From Paraburkholderia caledonica NBRC 102488 (GTDB lineage: Bacteria; Pseudomonadota; Gammaproteobacteria; Burkholderiales; Burkholderiaceae): 64,000 nt of DNA. A program made the translations under genes and the position numbers. Below, one piece after another: positions 52,551-62,603 of this stretch. The DNA lies in contig NZ_BAYE01000002.1 in NCBI RefSeq assembly GCF_000685095.1, positions 496,001-560,000 on the forward strand, given 5' to 3'. Each line of letters opens with the position of its first letter. Within the stretch, counting starts at the first letter, position 1. The notes beneath the pieces are model-generated. The model was not told the DNA's origin. It ran no database searches and worked only from the letters and a program-made list of their open reading frames with translations.

Positions 52551-55484
52551 TCAATTGACCTGCTGCTCAGCGGGTAAGAGCCATTGCCTCGCCTTGCCCG
52601 CGCTCAACGCCTCGGCCAGTTCGGCGAGCGGCATGGGTCTGCCGATGTAGTAGCCTTGCGCCTCGGTTGCGCCGATGTCCCGCAATGCAGCCAGAGCGAC
52701 CGCATCTTCGACACCTTCGGCCACCACGCCCAGACCGAGCGATTCCGCCATCCGCACGATCGCCCGGACGATGACGCGCGTGCGCGGACTCGACGTCAAG
52801 CCGACGATGAACGATTTGTCGACTTTCAGCGCACTGAAGTGATACTGGTGCACATAGCTGAGCGATGAAAAGCCGGTGCCGAAGTCGTCGAGCACCACCG
52901 ACACACCGTTGTCGGTCAGGTGCTGCATCGTCTGCCGGGCGACTTCCGGCTCCGCGATCAACGCGCCTTCAGTCAGTTCCAGACGCACGCGCGACGGTGC
53001 GACGCCGTGCTGTTGCAGCAGCGCGAGTACGTCGCCCGCGAACTCCGCCCGGGTCATGCTGTAGCTCGAACAATTGACATGGACGGGAGGCCAGCCGGCA
53101 TGCGCGGGCTGCGCGAGAATTGCCGCGACGCAATTGAGCATGTACAGATCGAGCCGGCCGATCAGCCGCAGTCCTTCCATCGCCGGCAGGAATTCTCCCG
53201 GCGCGAGCAGGCGGCCATCCTGCTGCCGCCAGCGTACCAATGCTTCGAGCGAGGTCAGACGGCCTGTGATCGTGCAGATGATCGGCTGGAAGAACGGGAT
53301 CAGTTCGTCGTCGCGTTTAAGCGCATTTCGTAGTGCGCCTTCGCGCCGCATCCGGTCCGAGACCTCGTGACGCAACTCCTGATTGAACACCACGTAACTA
53401 TCGCGGCCACCGTTTTTCGCGCGATACATGGCCGTGTCGGCGTCGCGCAACAGGTCGGCCGGTTCCTTGTGGAATTCATGCTCGGCGGTCACGATGCCAA
53501 TGCTGCATGACGAGAAAACGACGTGATCGTCGATATGAAACGGCAGGTCGAACACCGACAATATCCGCTCGGCGATGGTGACTGCCGCTTCGAGCGACGC
53601 TTCGGGCGAGAGGATTGCAAACTCGTCTCCCCCGAGACGCGCGAGCATATCGGTTCTGCTCAGGCAGTCGCGCAGCCGTTTCGCCGCCGACACCAGCAGC
53701 TGATCGCCGAAATGATGGCCAAGACTGTCGTTGACAACCTTGAAGCGGTCGAGATCGAGGAACATCACGACCAACCGTCTTCCGGAATCCAGATGCCGGA
53801 TCCATTCCGCGTCGAGCCGCTCGAGAAGGTGGCTGCGATTGGGCAGCCCGGTCAACGAGTCGTGGAAGTTCTCATGCAACAGTTGCGCGTTGGCCCTATC
53901 CAGTTCTCGAGTGCGCTCCTGCACGCGCGCCTCCAGTTCGAGGTTCGCGGCATACAGCGCATCGGCGGCGCTTCGTCGCGACAATGCCGTATCGATGTGA
54001 CGCGAGACGAAAGTCAGCAACTCCTGGTCACGGGGCGTGTACTGTACGTCGGTCGAATAGCTCTGCACCGCGAGCATGCCCCGCACCTTACCCGCTTCGA
54101 AAAGCGGCACACCTAACCACGAACGCAGATTCAGGTGGTCGTGGTCGAGTTCTATCTTGCCGTCGCGGATCAGGCGCTCCGCATCGGTACGATTGAAAAG
54201 ACACGGTCGACGCTGTGCAATAACGTATTCCGTGAAGCCGCGTTTATACCGCCTCGGAGCCGGCTGCTCGTCAACCAGTTCATCGACGTAATAGGGGAAA
54301 GAAACCGTTGCTGTCGCCTCGTCATACAGTGCGATATAGAAGTTGTGCACGTACAGCAGCTCGCCCAGAATGCGATGCAGACTGCGGAAAAACTCGACCA
54401 TGTCCCCCGACGCGCTCGACAACTCTGCAATACTGAAAAGCGCACTTTGCAGATGTTCCGCCCGTTTTCGCTCGGCGACTTCCTGCCGAAGTGCGTCGTT
54501 CAGTTCCGAGAGTTCCGATGTCCGGCGCGCTACGATATTTTCGAGGTTCGCCCGGTGAAGAATGCGATCGAGGGCCATTGCCACATGACGCGCGACCACG
54601 AGAAACAGCGCCCGGTCGTCGGCGCTGTATATGCGCGATACGTCATAGACCTGCATGGCGAGCATGCCGAACACTTCGTCGGACGCGTTCTTCAACGGCG
54701 CGCCCATCCAGAATTCGGGGCGATCTCCAACGCAAAAGAAGCGGCCTGCCGCTTCCGCCTCCTGAATCCCGGCGGCGTCGATCAATAACGGCTGCCCGGT
54801 CGTCAAGACCTGTGCGGTCAGCGACAAGCGATGCGGATCGAGCATGTCATAGCTTTCGGATTCGAGCGCCTCGACGTCGATCACATCCACATAATACGGA
54901 TACGTGATACGTCTGCTTTCCGGTTCATACAGCGCGAGATAAAAGTTCTCTGCATCGATTATCGTGGCCAGTTGCTGATGAACGGCATGCAGGAACGCGG
55001 AACGCTCGCTGGTCGAACTGGCCAGGTACGCGATTTCGTGGAGCACGCGCTGCGTGTGTTGCGCGCGCACGAGCGCGTCGCCAAGCAGTTGCAGTCCCAA
55101 TGTGTTGGCGAACGCCGCGAGCGCTTCGTCGTGCGCGTCCTTTTGCGGCGCGAGCAGCCAGCCCAGCGCTTTGTCGGCGGTTCCGGTCGGCCAGCAATGT
55201 AATGCTTGCGACTCGCAAAACGGGACTAACGCGTCGTTCGCGAGGGCGTCGGGCCACACCGTTTCGGCCCCGGAATGTGCTGCAAGGCGCAGCTTGTCTC
55301 CCGCGCGATACCATGCCCAGTCCCGCCCGCGCATTCGATCGCCGGAGGTTTGAAGCAGTGTATCGATCCGCGCTGTCGTCGCTATCGACGTAGTCAGGTC
55401 CGACTCTGGATTTGCGACAGCGGTGGTCTGGTTATCGCTCTGACCTTTTCCCCAGTCGCGTCGGTGTCCGGAAACAATATTCAT
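52551..55484 (-). CDS. Cytoplasmic GAF-GAF-GGDEF-EAL c-di-GMP enzyme
   Basis: The protein is 977 residues from the ATG at 55484, with GGAG 6 bases upstream. GAF domains lie at about 140-300 (FYLALYEPESRRITYPYYVD) and about 355-505 (FYIALYDEATATVSFPYYVD), followed by a coiled coil. A GGDEF domain has its motif intact at 618-622. An EAL domain has EAL at 747-749, DDFGTGFSSLSYV and AEGVED, so both synthesis and hydrolysis of c-di-GMP are possible. The I-site position reads SRTD, not RxxD. No membrane segment is seen. The stop is about 125 bases from the convergent MFS gene. Confidence 0.93.
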   Translation of the reverse strand: MNIVSGHRRDWGKGQSDNQTTAVANPESDLTTSIATTARIDTLLQTSGDRMRGRDWAWYRAGDKLRLAAHSGAETVWPDALANDALVPFCESQALHCWPTGTADKALGWLLAPQKDAHDEALAAFANTLGLQLLGDALVRAQHTQRVLHEIAYLASSTSERSAFLHAVHQQLATIIDAENFYLALYEPESRRITYPYYVDVIDVEALESESYDMLDPHRLSLTAQVLTTGQPLLIDAAGIQEAEAAGRFFCVGDRPEFWMGAPLKNASDEVFGMLAMQVYDVSRIYSADDRALFLVVARHVAMALDRILHRANLENIVARRTSELSELNDALRQEVAERKRAEHLQSALFSIAELSSASGDMVEFFRSLHRILGELLYVHNFYIALYDEATATVSFPYYVDELVDEQPAPRRYKRGFTEYVIAQRRPCLFNRTDAERLIRDGKIELDHDHLNLRSWLGVPLFEAGKVRGMLAVQSYSTDVQYTPRDQELLTFVSRHIDTALSRRSAADALYAANLELEARVQERTRELDRANAQLLHENFHDSLTGLPNRSHLLERLDAEWIRHLDSGRRLVVMFLDLDRFKVVNDSLGHHFGDQLLVSAAKRLRDCLSRTDMLARLGGDEFAILSPEASLEAAVTIAERILSVFDLPFHIDDHVVFSSCSIGIVTAEHEFHKEPADLLRDADTAMYRAKNGGRDSYVVFNQELRHEVSDRMRREGALRNALKRDDELIPFFQPIICTITGRLTSLEALVRWRQQDGRLLAPGEFLPAMEGLRLIGRLDLYMLNCVAAILAQPAHAGWPPVHVNCSSYSMTRAEFAGDVLALLQQHGVAPSRVRLELTEGALIAEPEVARQTMQHLTDNGVSVVLDDFGTGFSSLSYVHQYHFSALKVDKSFIVGLTSSPRTRVIVRAIVRMAESLGLGVVAEGVEDAVALAALRDIGATEAQGYYIGRPMPLAELAEALSAGKARQWLLPAEQQVN

Positions 55485-55813
55485 CAACGCTCCATGCATC
55501 TCTCATTCTGCATGCATTAAATCAGGTAGCGACCGGCCCCGGTCCGCGTGCCCTTTGCAATTCGCCTACCCGCTATGTGATAACGGCATCAAGGCCTCGA
55601 TACTTTATCCCAACCCGTTTCCGGCCCATTCAGAGCGCGGTCGTTACCTTCCCTGATCAATGCGCGACGCGTGATTTTTCGGAAAGCAAGCGTTCGGAAT
55701 ATGTCACTTGCCCATGCATTTGTGGCTACCTAGCATCAGTCCGACTAGTCGCAGTGGGAGCGCTCGGTGCAGCCGGAGCGGGCCCGATCTTTCCTCTCAG
55801 ACAGACTCTCACG
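55485..55813. other. 329-base intergenic region upstream of the frameshifted MFS gene
   Basis: No gene is seen. Near the MFS gene there is a promoter candidate with a palindrome at the expected transcription start (listed separately). The rest shows nothing recognisable. Confidence 0.5.
55708..55751 (+). promoter_or_regulatory. Promoter candidate with palindrome at the transcription start
   Basis: TTGCCC (55708-55713) and TAGCAT (55731-55736) are spaced by 17 bases, and CGACTAGTCG (55742-55751) is a perfect palindrome lying about where transcription would begin. It is 63 bases before the MFS ATG. Confidence 0.45.
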
Positions 55814-57051
55814 ATGATCGACCCCAATAAAAGCAGGCGCGCCAGTATCGCGGTATTCGCGCTGCTCTATCTCGGCTACTGCATTTCGTACATAGATCGC
55901 GCGGCGATTGCGCTGTCGCTCGTCGCCATCGGCAAGGAATTCAACGTTGGATCGGCGGCGCTCGGCGTCGTCATGAGCACCTTCTATATCAGCTACGCCG
56001 CGATGCAGATACCCGGCGGCTGGATCGCGGATCGCTGGGCAGCAAAAAGGTCATCGTCGTATCGGTGGCATTCTGGTCGCTGTTCACGCTGATGACGGGT
56101 CTTGCATGGTCGCTGGCCTCGCTGATCGCGATCCGCTTTATCTTTGGTCTCGGCGAAGGCGGTTATCCCGGCGCCGCCGTGAAGGGCGTCACCGAATCGT
56201 GCGCGCGCGCCGATCGCCCGAAAATGTCTGCATTGCTGATGTCGTCGAACTACGTGGGCAGCTTTATTGCTCCGCTTGCGATCGCGCCTCTCATTCTGTA
56301 CCTGGGATGGCGTCACGCGTTCGTCGTGGCGGGCATTGCCGGCGTCGTGTTCGCGCTGTTCTACCTGTTCGCCGTCAAGGACACCCATCAGAAGCGCGAT
56401 GCGTCGGGCCGTGCCACACGCATCGACGGTGCGGCGACCCGCGCGCTCCTCAAGATGCCGCTGATGTGGAAGATCCTGCTCACGTGGTTCGGCATGGGCA
56501 TCGTCAACAAAGGTCTGGATGCATGGATGCCCGCGTATCTGCTGACCGAACGTCATCTCGATCTGAAAGCGGTCGGCATGTTGACGCCGCTGCCCTTCGT
56601 CGCCGCGAGCATTTCGACGGCGCTTGGCGGCTGGATCCTCACACGCTGGTTCGATGGCCGCGAGAAATGGCTGATGGCCGCGTGCTGCGTGATCTCCGGC
56701 TTTTTCCTCTACGAGATGTATACGGCCGAAACCGTGACCGGCGTGATCGCATATCAATCGATCGTGTATTTCTTCAAGTCCTTCGTATTCGCGGGTGTCT
56801 TCGCGCTGCCCACGAAGTTTCTCCCGCAGAAGCTGATCGGCACGGGCGCGGGCATGGTGAACTTCGGCGGCCAGGTGGCGGGTTTCGTCGCGCCGGCGGT
56901 CATTGGGCTGCTCGTGTCCATGACGGGCAACTACAACGCCGTGTTCGGCTTCCTGATCGCGGCGACGGCGCTCGCGGCGGTCACGAGCCTGTCGATCGGT
57001 CTCGCAAGCGAAAACGATGCGCGCCGTCTCGGGACCGCTGAGGAAGCCTGA
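55814..57051 (+). pseudogene. MFS transporter (ACS type) interrupted by a single-base frameshift
   Basis: The first 75 codons from the ATG at 55814 read MIDPNKSRRASIAVFALLYL, then IDRAAIALSLVAIGKEFNVG and the TM2-3 loop GGWIADRW. In the next frame from 56038 the expected continuation GSKKVIVVSVAFWSLFTLMT runs to a stop at 57051. Restoring one G in the GGG run at 56037-56039 (TGGGCAGC to TGGGGCAGC) joins the two frames into about 412 residues, the normal length of an ACS carrier. It is either a recent null mutation or a sequencing error. The partner LysR, amidase and dsdA genes downstream are intact. Confidence 0.85.
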
Positions 57052-57112
57052 TTGCATCATCGCAGTGTGCGGGCGCTATGATGCGGACTACGCGTCACTA
57101 CATCGATCCAGC

Positions 57113-58039
57113 ATGAACGCCCGCATTCTTCAGGAAGCCGCTGTCCGATACTTTCTCGAAGTCGTCAACACCGGGTCCATCGCCGACGCCGCGCATCGGC
57201 TGAACGTCGTGCCGTCGGCGGTGAGCCGGCAGATCACGCGGCTCGAAGGCGAACTCGGCATGCCGCTCTTCGTGCGGCAATCGCGCGGCATGGTGCCGAG
57301 CAAAGCGGGAGAAATGCTCGCAGCCTATGCGCGGCGCTCGCAACTGGACGCCGAACAGATTTCGCTCGAAATCGACGCGCTTCGCGGCGAGGCGGCCCGC
57401 AGGATTCGCATTGCATGCACCGAAGGTTTCGCGGCAGCTTTCCTGCCGCGCGCAATGGCCGATTTCCGCCGCACCGTCGCGCCCGCATCGTTCGAAGTCG
57501 TGGTGGATACCGCCGCGGGCGTCACCCAGCGTGTCCGCGAAGCCGCAGCCGATGTCGGCCTGACCTTCAGCTTCGGTCCCGCGAAGGACATTCATGTCGC
57601 GTTCTCAGCGCCTTCGCCCATGTTCGCGATCGTTGCGGCGTCGCATCCGCTCGCGTCATCGGCGCAGGTTTCGTTTCGCGAATTGCTTGCCTATCCGCTC
57701 GCGTTGCCCGGCGCTCATTCGACGCTGCATACGCTCATCGATATCTATTGCAGCCGCGAAGGCGTAGCTTGCAAGAGCGTGCTGAGCAGCGCGACGCTAG
57801 AAACGCTGCTCGGCTTCACGCTCGCAAGCGACGCGGTCACGTTCAGCGGCGAACTCTTCGTGCGTCCGCGTCTCGCGACGGGGGAACTGGTCGCGTTGCC
57901 TGTGCCCGAGTTCGCGACGAGCGAACGCGCCATCGAAATACAAACGCTCGCGCGGCGCGAATTGCCGCCGCTTCTGCAGTCGTTCGTCGAGCGCTTGAGC
58001 GATGAACTAACGCCGCCTGCGAGCGTTGTCCAAAAGTAA
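57113..58039 (+). CDS. LysR family regulator of the amidase / D-serine locus
   Basis: The protein is 308 residues from the ATG at 57113; a longer frame to 57017 overlaps the MFS gene. The helix-turn-helix is FLEVVNTGSIADAAHRLNVV, then PSAVSRQITRLEGELGMPLF. The effector domain starts RRIRIACTEGFAAAFLPRAM. It sits between the broken MFS gene and the amidase gene on the same strand and probably controls this unit. Confidence 0.87.
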   Translation: MNARILQEAAVRYFLEVVNTGSIADAAHRLNVVPSAVSRQITRLEGELGMPLFVRQSRGMVPSKAGEMLAAYARRSQLDAEQISLEIDALRGEAARRIRIACTEGFAAAFLPRAMADFRRTVAPASFEVVVDTAAGVTQRVREAAADVGLTFSFGPAKDIHVAFSAPSPMFAIVAASHPLASSAQVSFRELLAYPLALPGAHSTLHTLIDIYCSREGVACKSVLSSATLETLLGFTLASDAVTFSGELFVRPRLATGELVALPVPEFATSERAIEIQTLARRELPPLLQSFVERLSDELTPPASVVQK

Positions 58040-58128
58040 AGTCAGCGTTCGATAAACATCACTAGCCGCTCAATTTCTCGTCGTCTACATTGAGCGCACT
58101 CTTTGTATCATTGCCAAAGGATCGCTCG

Positions 58129-59670
58129 ATGACCGACCGTCACGAACTCACGCGTCATAGCGCCGTCGCGCTGCGTGCGCTCTTGCAGGCGCGCGAAATC
58201 TCCGCCGTTGAATTGCTCGATGCCTGCATTGCGCGCATCGAATCGCTCAATCCGTATGTGAACGCGATCACCGCAACGAGCTTCGAGCGCGCTCGCCTCG
58301 AAGCGCGCGCCGCCGATGCCGCGTTCGCGCGTAGCGCCGTGCTGGGGCCGCTGCACGGCCTGCCGATCGCCATCAAGGATCTCGAAGAGACCGAAGGCAT
58401 TCTGACGACGTATGGCTCGCCGCTTTATCGCGCGAACGTGCCCGCACGCGACAACACGCTCGTCCGACGTTTGCGCGCGGCGGGTGCGATCGTCGTCGGC
58501 AAGACGAATGTGCCCGAATTGGGCGCTGGCGCCAATAGCTTCAATCCCGTTTGGGGCGCGACAGGCAACCCGTTCGATCCGCGCCTGAACGCCGGCGGAT
58601 CGTCTGGCGGATCGGCGGCTGCGCTTGCACTCGACATGGTGCCGCTTGCAAGCGGATCCGACACGGGCGGCTCGTTGCGCATTCCGGCGGCGAAGTGCGG
58701 TGTGGTCGGATTGCGCACATCGCCGGGACTCGTGCCGAGCGACCGCAAGCCGCTGGGCTGGACACCGATTGCTGTCGTCGGGCCGATGGGACGTAATGTC
58801 GAAGACACGTGGCTGCAACTCGCGGCGACGGTCGGGCAATCGGACAGCGATCCGCTCGGCTATCCGTTCACGATGGCGCCGACGATGGACGGCCGCGCGC
58901 TCACCGACTTGTCGAAGCTGCGTATCGGCTACACCGAAGACTTTGGCGTCTGTGAAGTCGATGATGAGATCCGCGCCGTGTTCCGCCGCAAGATCGAATT
59001 CCTGCGCGGCCATGTCGCCGTTTGCGAGCCGGTCGAAGTCGATTTCGAAGGCGCGCACCGCTGCTTCGACGTACTGCGCGCGGAAGCTTTTGTCGCGGGC
59101 CTGCAAAAGGCCTACGAAACCAATCCTGAACTGCTCGGGCCGAATCCACGTGCGAACTACGAAATGGGCATCGGCATGGGACTCGCCGATTGCGTGCGCG
59201 CGCACGCCGATCAAACCCGCCTGTTCCGCCACTTCCAGACGCTGTTCGATCGCTACGACCTGATCCTGTCGCCAACCACGCCCGTGTCTCCGTTCCCCTG
59301 GACGCAGCCGTATCTGAAGTCCGTGAACGGCGTCGAACTGGAAAACTACTATCGTTGGCTCGCGTTGACCTATGTGGTGACGCTCGCGACAAACCCGGCC
59401 TTGTCCTTGCCATGCGGCGTCGATCATCGCGGCATGCCGTTCGGGCTTCAGATGATTGGTGCGTTCCGCGGCGATCTCACGTTGCTCGATGCGGCGCGCG
59501 CATTCGAAACGCTCTTCGCGTCGTCCGATGAAACGCGCCGTCCGATCCCGGATGCCACGAAACTGCGCACATCCGACGTCGATCTCAAGTCCATCGTCAC
59601 GCATCCACCCGTGTTCGATGCCGTGGCTCCTTCGAACACTTCCGCTTCGTCTTCAACGTCCGCCGTCTGA
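58129..59670 (+). CDS. Amidase signature family hydrolase
   Basis: The protein is 513 residues from the ATG at 58129, with AAAGGA about 8 bases upstream. The Ser-cisSer-Lys triad is visible: the lysine in LPIAIKDLEETEG, the glycine/serine-rich NAGGSSGGSAAALALD and the nucleophile region ASGSDTGGSLRIPAAK. It hydrolyses an amide to acid and ammonia in the cytoplasm. Its stop is 6 bases before the D-serine ammonia-lyase ATG, so the two are tightly co-transcribed. The substrate may be an amide or N-acyl form of D-serine; this is inference. Confidence 0.91.
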   Translation: MTDRHELTRHSAVALRALLQAREISAVELLDACIARIESLNPYVNAITATSFERARLEARAADAAFARSAVLGPLHGLPIAIKDLEETEGILTTYGSPLYRANVPARDNTLVRRLRAAGAIVVGKTNVPELGAGANSFNPVWGATGNPFDPRLNAGGSSGGSAAALALDMVPLASGSDTGGSLRIPAAKCGVVGLRTSPGLVPSDRKPLGWTPIAVVGPMGRNVEDTWLQLAATVGQSDSDPLGYPFTMAPTMDGRALTDLSKLRIGYTEDFGVCEVDDEIRAVFRRKIEFLRGHVAVCEPVEVDFEGAHRCFDVLRAEAFVAGLQKAYETNPELLGPNPRANYEMGIGMGLADCVRAHADQTRLFRHFQTLFDRYDLILSPTTPVSPFPWTQPYLKSVNGVELENYYRWLALTYVVTLATNPALSLPCGVDHRGMPFGLQMIGAFRGDLTLLDAARAFETLFASSDETRRPIPDATKLRTSDVDLKSIVTHPPVFDAVAPSNTSASSSTSAV

Positions 59671-59676
59671 CCGAAC

Positions 59677-61038
59677 ATGATCGATTCCATTTATGGCAAG
59701 CCGCTCGACGCGTGGCTTCGCGACTATCCGCTCTTGCGGCCGCTCATGGAGCTTCAGCCCGTCGAATGGTTCAACCCGGCCGTCGCGCCGCTGGTCGATG
59801 CGATGGGCGACATTCCGCTCGATGCGTCCGATGTCGCCGATGCGAGCGCACGCCTGCAACGATTCGCGCCGCTGCTCGCGCAGACTTTCGACGATGTGCG
59901 CGAAGCGGGCGGCGTCATCGAATCGCCGTTGATTGAAGTGCCCTTGTTCGCGGACGCATTGAGCAGGCGCTACGAGGTCGAGGCACCTCGTCGTTTGCTA
60001 CTCAAACAGGATAGTCATCTGCCGGTTTCCGGTTCGATCAAGGCGCGCGGCGGCATCTACGAAGTGCTCTTTCATGCTGAGCAACTCGCGATACGCCACG
60101 GCCTGCTGAATGAAGGCGACGATTACCGCATGCTCGCCACGGACGCGTGCCGCGCGCTTTTTCGCAAGCACAGCATCGCGGTAGGCTCGACGGGTAACCT
60201 GGGCATGTCGATCGGCATCGCGAGCGCGACGCTCGGCTTCACAACTACCGTGCACATGTCCGCCGACGCACGTCAATGGAAGAAAGACCGTCTGCGCGCG
60301 CACGGCGTGACAGTCATCGAATATGCGGGCGACTACGGCGAAGCGATCGAGAGCGGCCGGCGTCTCGCGTCGAACGATCCGCTGTGCCACTTCGTCGACG
60401 ATGAGAATTCCACCACGCTGTTTCTGGGTTACGCGGTCGCGGGCGAACGCCTCAAACGTCAGCTCGATCTCGCGAACGTACCTGTCGATGCCGGGCATCC
60501 GCTTTTCGTCTATTTGCCATGCGGTGTCGGCGGCGGTCCAGGCGGCGTCGCGTTCGGCCTGAAACTCGCGTTCGGCGATGCAGTGCATTGCGTCTTTGCG
60601 GAGCCGACGCACTCGCCATGCATGTTGATGGGCGTGCTCACCGGTTTGCACGAGAAGCTCGCAGTACAAGACTTCGGTATCGACAACCTGACGGCGGCCG
60701 ACGGCCTCGCGGTGGGCCGTCCGTCGGGTTTCGTCGGCCGCGCGATGCAGCGGATGATCGACGGCTACTACACGATCGACGACCGCGAGTTGTACGCCCT
60801 TCTCGCTTTGATGGCGGACACTCAGGCCATTCGTCTGGAGCCGTCCGCGCTTGCGGGCGCGCCGGGTTTCGCGCGGGTATCGAAAGAAGCGCGAGGCTAT
60901 CGCGCGCGCATGGCTCTCGACGACGCAGCCATGCGCAACGCGACGCACGTCATCTGGGCGACGGGCGGCGGCATGGTGCCGGAGGCTCAGATGTCGGCTT
61001 ATCTGCAAACCGGCCGCGCCGCGTTGCACGGCGCGTAG
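59677..61038 (+). CDS. dsdA: D-serine ammonia-lyase (D-serine dehydratase)
   Basis: The protein is 453 residues of PLP fold type II. The PLP lysine lies in [20 protein letters not shown] and the phosphate-binding glycine loop is [20 protein letters not shown]. The sequences [20 protein letters not shown] and [15 protein letters not shown] are typical of DsdA. It converts D-serine to pyruvate and ammonia. The usual DsdC regulator and DsdX permease are replaced here by a LysR and an ACS-type MFS. Confidence 0.94.
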   Translation: MIDSIYGKPLDAWLRDYPLLRPLMELQPVEWFNPAVAPLVDAMGDIPLDASDVADASARLQRFAPLLAQTFDDVREAGGVIESPLIEVPLFADALSRRYEVEAPRRLLLKQDSHLPVSGSIKARGGIYEVLFHAEQLAIRHGLLNEGDDYRMLATDACRALFRKHSIAVGSTGNLGMSIGIASATLGFTTTVHMSADARQWKKDRLRAHGVTVIEYAGDYGEAIESGRRLASNDPLCHFVDDENSTTLFLGYAVAGERLKRQLDLANVPVDAGHPLFVYLPCGVGGGPGGVAFGLKLAFGDAVHCVFAEPTHSPCMLMGVLTGLHEKLAVQDFGIDNLTAADGLAVGRPSGFVGRAMQRMIDGYYTIDDRELYALLALMADTQAIRLEPSALAGAPGFARVSKEARGYRARMALDDAAMRNATHVIWATGGGMVPEAQMSAYLQTGRAALHGA

Positions 61039-61384
61039 ACATCTGGCGGCGCGGTTTCCGGCGCCGCCACTACCTCTCACCATGACCGTAAGACGGCATA
61101 ATTCGCAGGACAGGTGAGATGTTCGGGCAGAACTTCGCTGTCTGCCACCCAGCAATTTTACTCGTTGGTTTCGTAAGCTATCCTTCGCATATCACCTTTG
61201 CTTGACCCGCTTTCCTTACAGCGACAGAACCCATCCGGACCGTTCCCCGGCGGATCACCCGGTCAGCCGCGCGCCCGATCAGTGCGGTCTCGACACCGGC
61301 GAGATCGCCGCATGCCGCGACGAGCCGGTTGCTTCACGCGAACTCGAAGCGATCGCCTCCCGGTCACAGCGTCGAGTTCAGCGC
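61039..61384. other. 346-base convergent intergenic region
   Basis: It lies between the 3' ends of dsdA and the lacI-type gene. No gene, clear terminator or repeat is seen. Confidence 0.5.
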
Positions 61385-62389
61385 TCAGGTCGACTGCCGG
61401 CGCACCAGCGTCGGCAATGGCGCGACGACGGAAGGCGGCGGCGCAGCGGCATCCGGCGCATGAATCAGCCGGATCAGCAACTCGATCGACGCCTCCGCGA
61501 TGGCTTGCGTGTTGATTGCCACCGTCGTCAACGAGGGCCGCACCTGGTGCGCCAACTGAATATCGGTGATGCCGATCACCGACACGTCGTCGGGCACCTT
61601 GCGTCCGAGCGTGGCAAGCGCCTGCAACGCGCCGATGGCCAGCAGATCGTTGGTCGCGAACAGCGCGCTCAGATGCGGCTCGCGCTCCATCAATTCGATG
61701 CAGGCGGAGAAGCCCGCGTCGATCGTGTCGGGAATCTTCAGCACGGCGGCGTCGTCGGGTTCGAGGCCCGCATCGCGCATCACGGATCTGAAACCGTTCG
61801 CGCGCGCGTCCTGCAAGCCACCGCAACCGTCTCCCACCAGCATGCCGATGTCGCGGTGCCCCAGTTCCAGCAGATGACGCGCCGCCAGCGCGCCCGCATG
61901 CGCGAAGTCGACGGCGACACACGGCAAGGCGGGCAACTCCTCGGGATGCTCCCATAGGCTCAACACGATTGGCGCGCCGACCGCCGCGGACGCGCACAGT
62001 TCGTTGATCGCGATGTCCGTGTTCAGCACGAGCACACCTTCGGCAAGCGTGCCGGCGATTTGCGTGAGGTACGCGCGCCCGGTCTCGGCGTCGTCGTCGG
62101 TGTTGCACACCATCAGGAAATAGCCGGCGCGACGCGCGGCGCGTTCGGCCGCCAGCACGAACTCCGGATAGAACGGATTGGCGATGCTGGAAAGCATTAG
62201 CGCGAGCGTTGGCGAACGGCCCTCCGCTAGCGCGCGGGCATTGAGATTTGGACGATAGCCCAGTTCGCGGATCGCGCGCATCACCCGCTCGGACGTCTGT
62301 GGCCGCACTTTGTCGGGATTGCGCAGCACGTTCGAAACGGTCGCCGCCGTCACATTCGCGCGACGCGCGACATCACTCAATGTGGCCAT
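61385..62389 (-). CDS. LacI family transcriptional repressor
   Basis: The protein is 334 residues. The N-terminal helix-turn-helix is ATLSDVARRANVTAATVSNV, then the hinge region ELGYRPNLNARALAEGRSPT. The sugar-binding core begins LALMLSSIANPFYPEFVLAA. It is divergent from the sugar ABC ATPase gene, and the two palindromic operator-like sites in that gap fit LacI-type repression. Confidence 0.93.
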   Translation of the reverse strand: MATLSDVARRANVTAATVSNVLRNPDKVRPQTSERVMRAIRELGYRPNLNARALAEGRSPTLALMLSSIANPFYPEFVLAAERAARRAGYFLMVCNTDDDAETGRAYLTQIAGTLAEGVLVLNTDIAINELCASAAVGAPIVLSLWEHPEELPALPCVAVDFAHAGALAARHLLELGHRDIGMLVGDGCGGLQDARANGFRSVMRDAGLEPDDAAVLKIPDTIDAGFSACIELMEREPHLSALFATNDLLAIGALQALATLGRKVPDDVSVIGITDIQLAHQVRPSLTTVAINTQAIAEASIELLIRLIHAPDAAAPPPSVVAPLPTLVRRQST

Positions 62390-62520
62390 AAGCAGAAGAT
62401 TAGGAAATTTCCCATATTCAGGGAGCGCCCATCAGATGTTGCGCGACGCATCCGGCTTGCGCTACCTTTTCTCGAAACGATCAGGAGACAGTCATGGGCA
62501 CTCTGCCGCGCATCCCCGAA

Positions 62521-62534
62521 TTTAACCGCTTAAA
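62521..62534. promoter_or_regulatory. LacI operator candidate, site 1
   Basis: TTTAACCGCTTAAA differs by one base from the perfect palindrome at 62577-62590. The two sites are 56 bases apart in the divergent region. Confidence 0.6.
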
Positions 62535-62576
62535 TCGCCGTACCGCAAGCGTTCCGGCGTTTTTTGTCGCGCCGTT

Positions 62577-62590
62577 TTTAAGCGCTTAAA
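62577..62590. promoter_or_regulatory. LacI operator candidate, site 2
   Basis: TTTAAGCGCTTAAA is a perfect 14-base palindrome placed directly before the ribosome-binding site GGAGG of the ABC ATPase gene, where a repressor would block transcription. Confidence 0.68.
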
Positions 62591-62603
62591 CGGAGGGCGG
62601 ATC

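Noticed and set aside
58108..59604. A 498-codon minus-strand open frame
   Set aside because: It is antisense to the amidase, which carries the complete Ser-cisSer-Lys signature.
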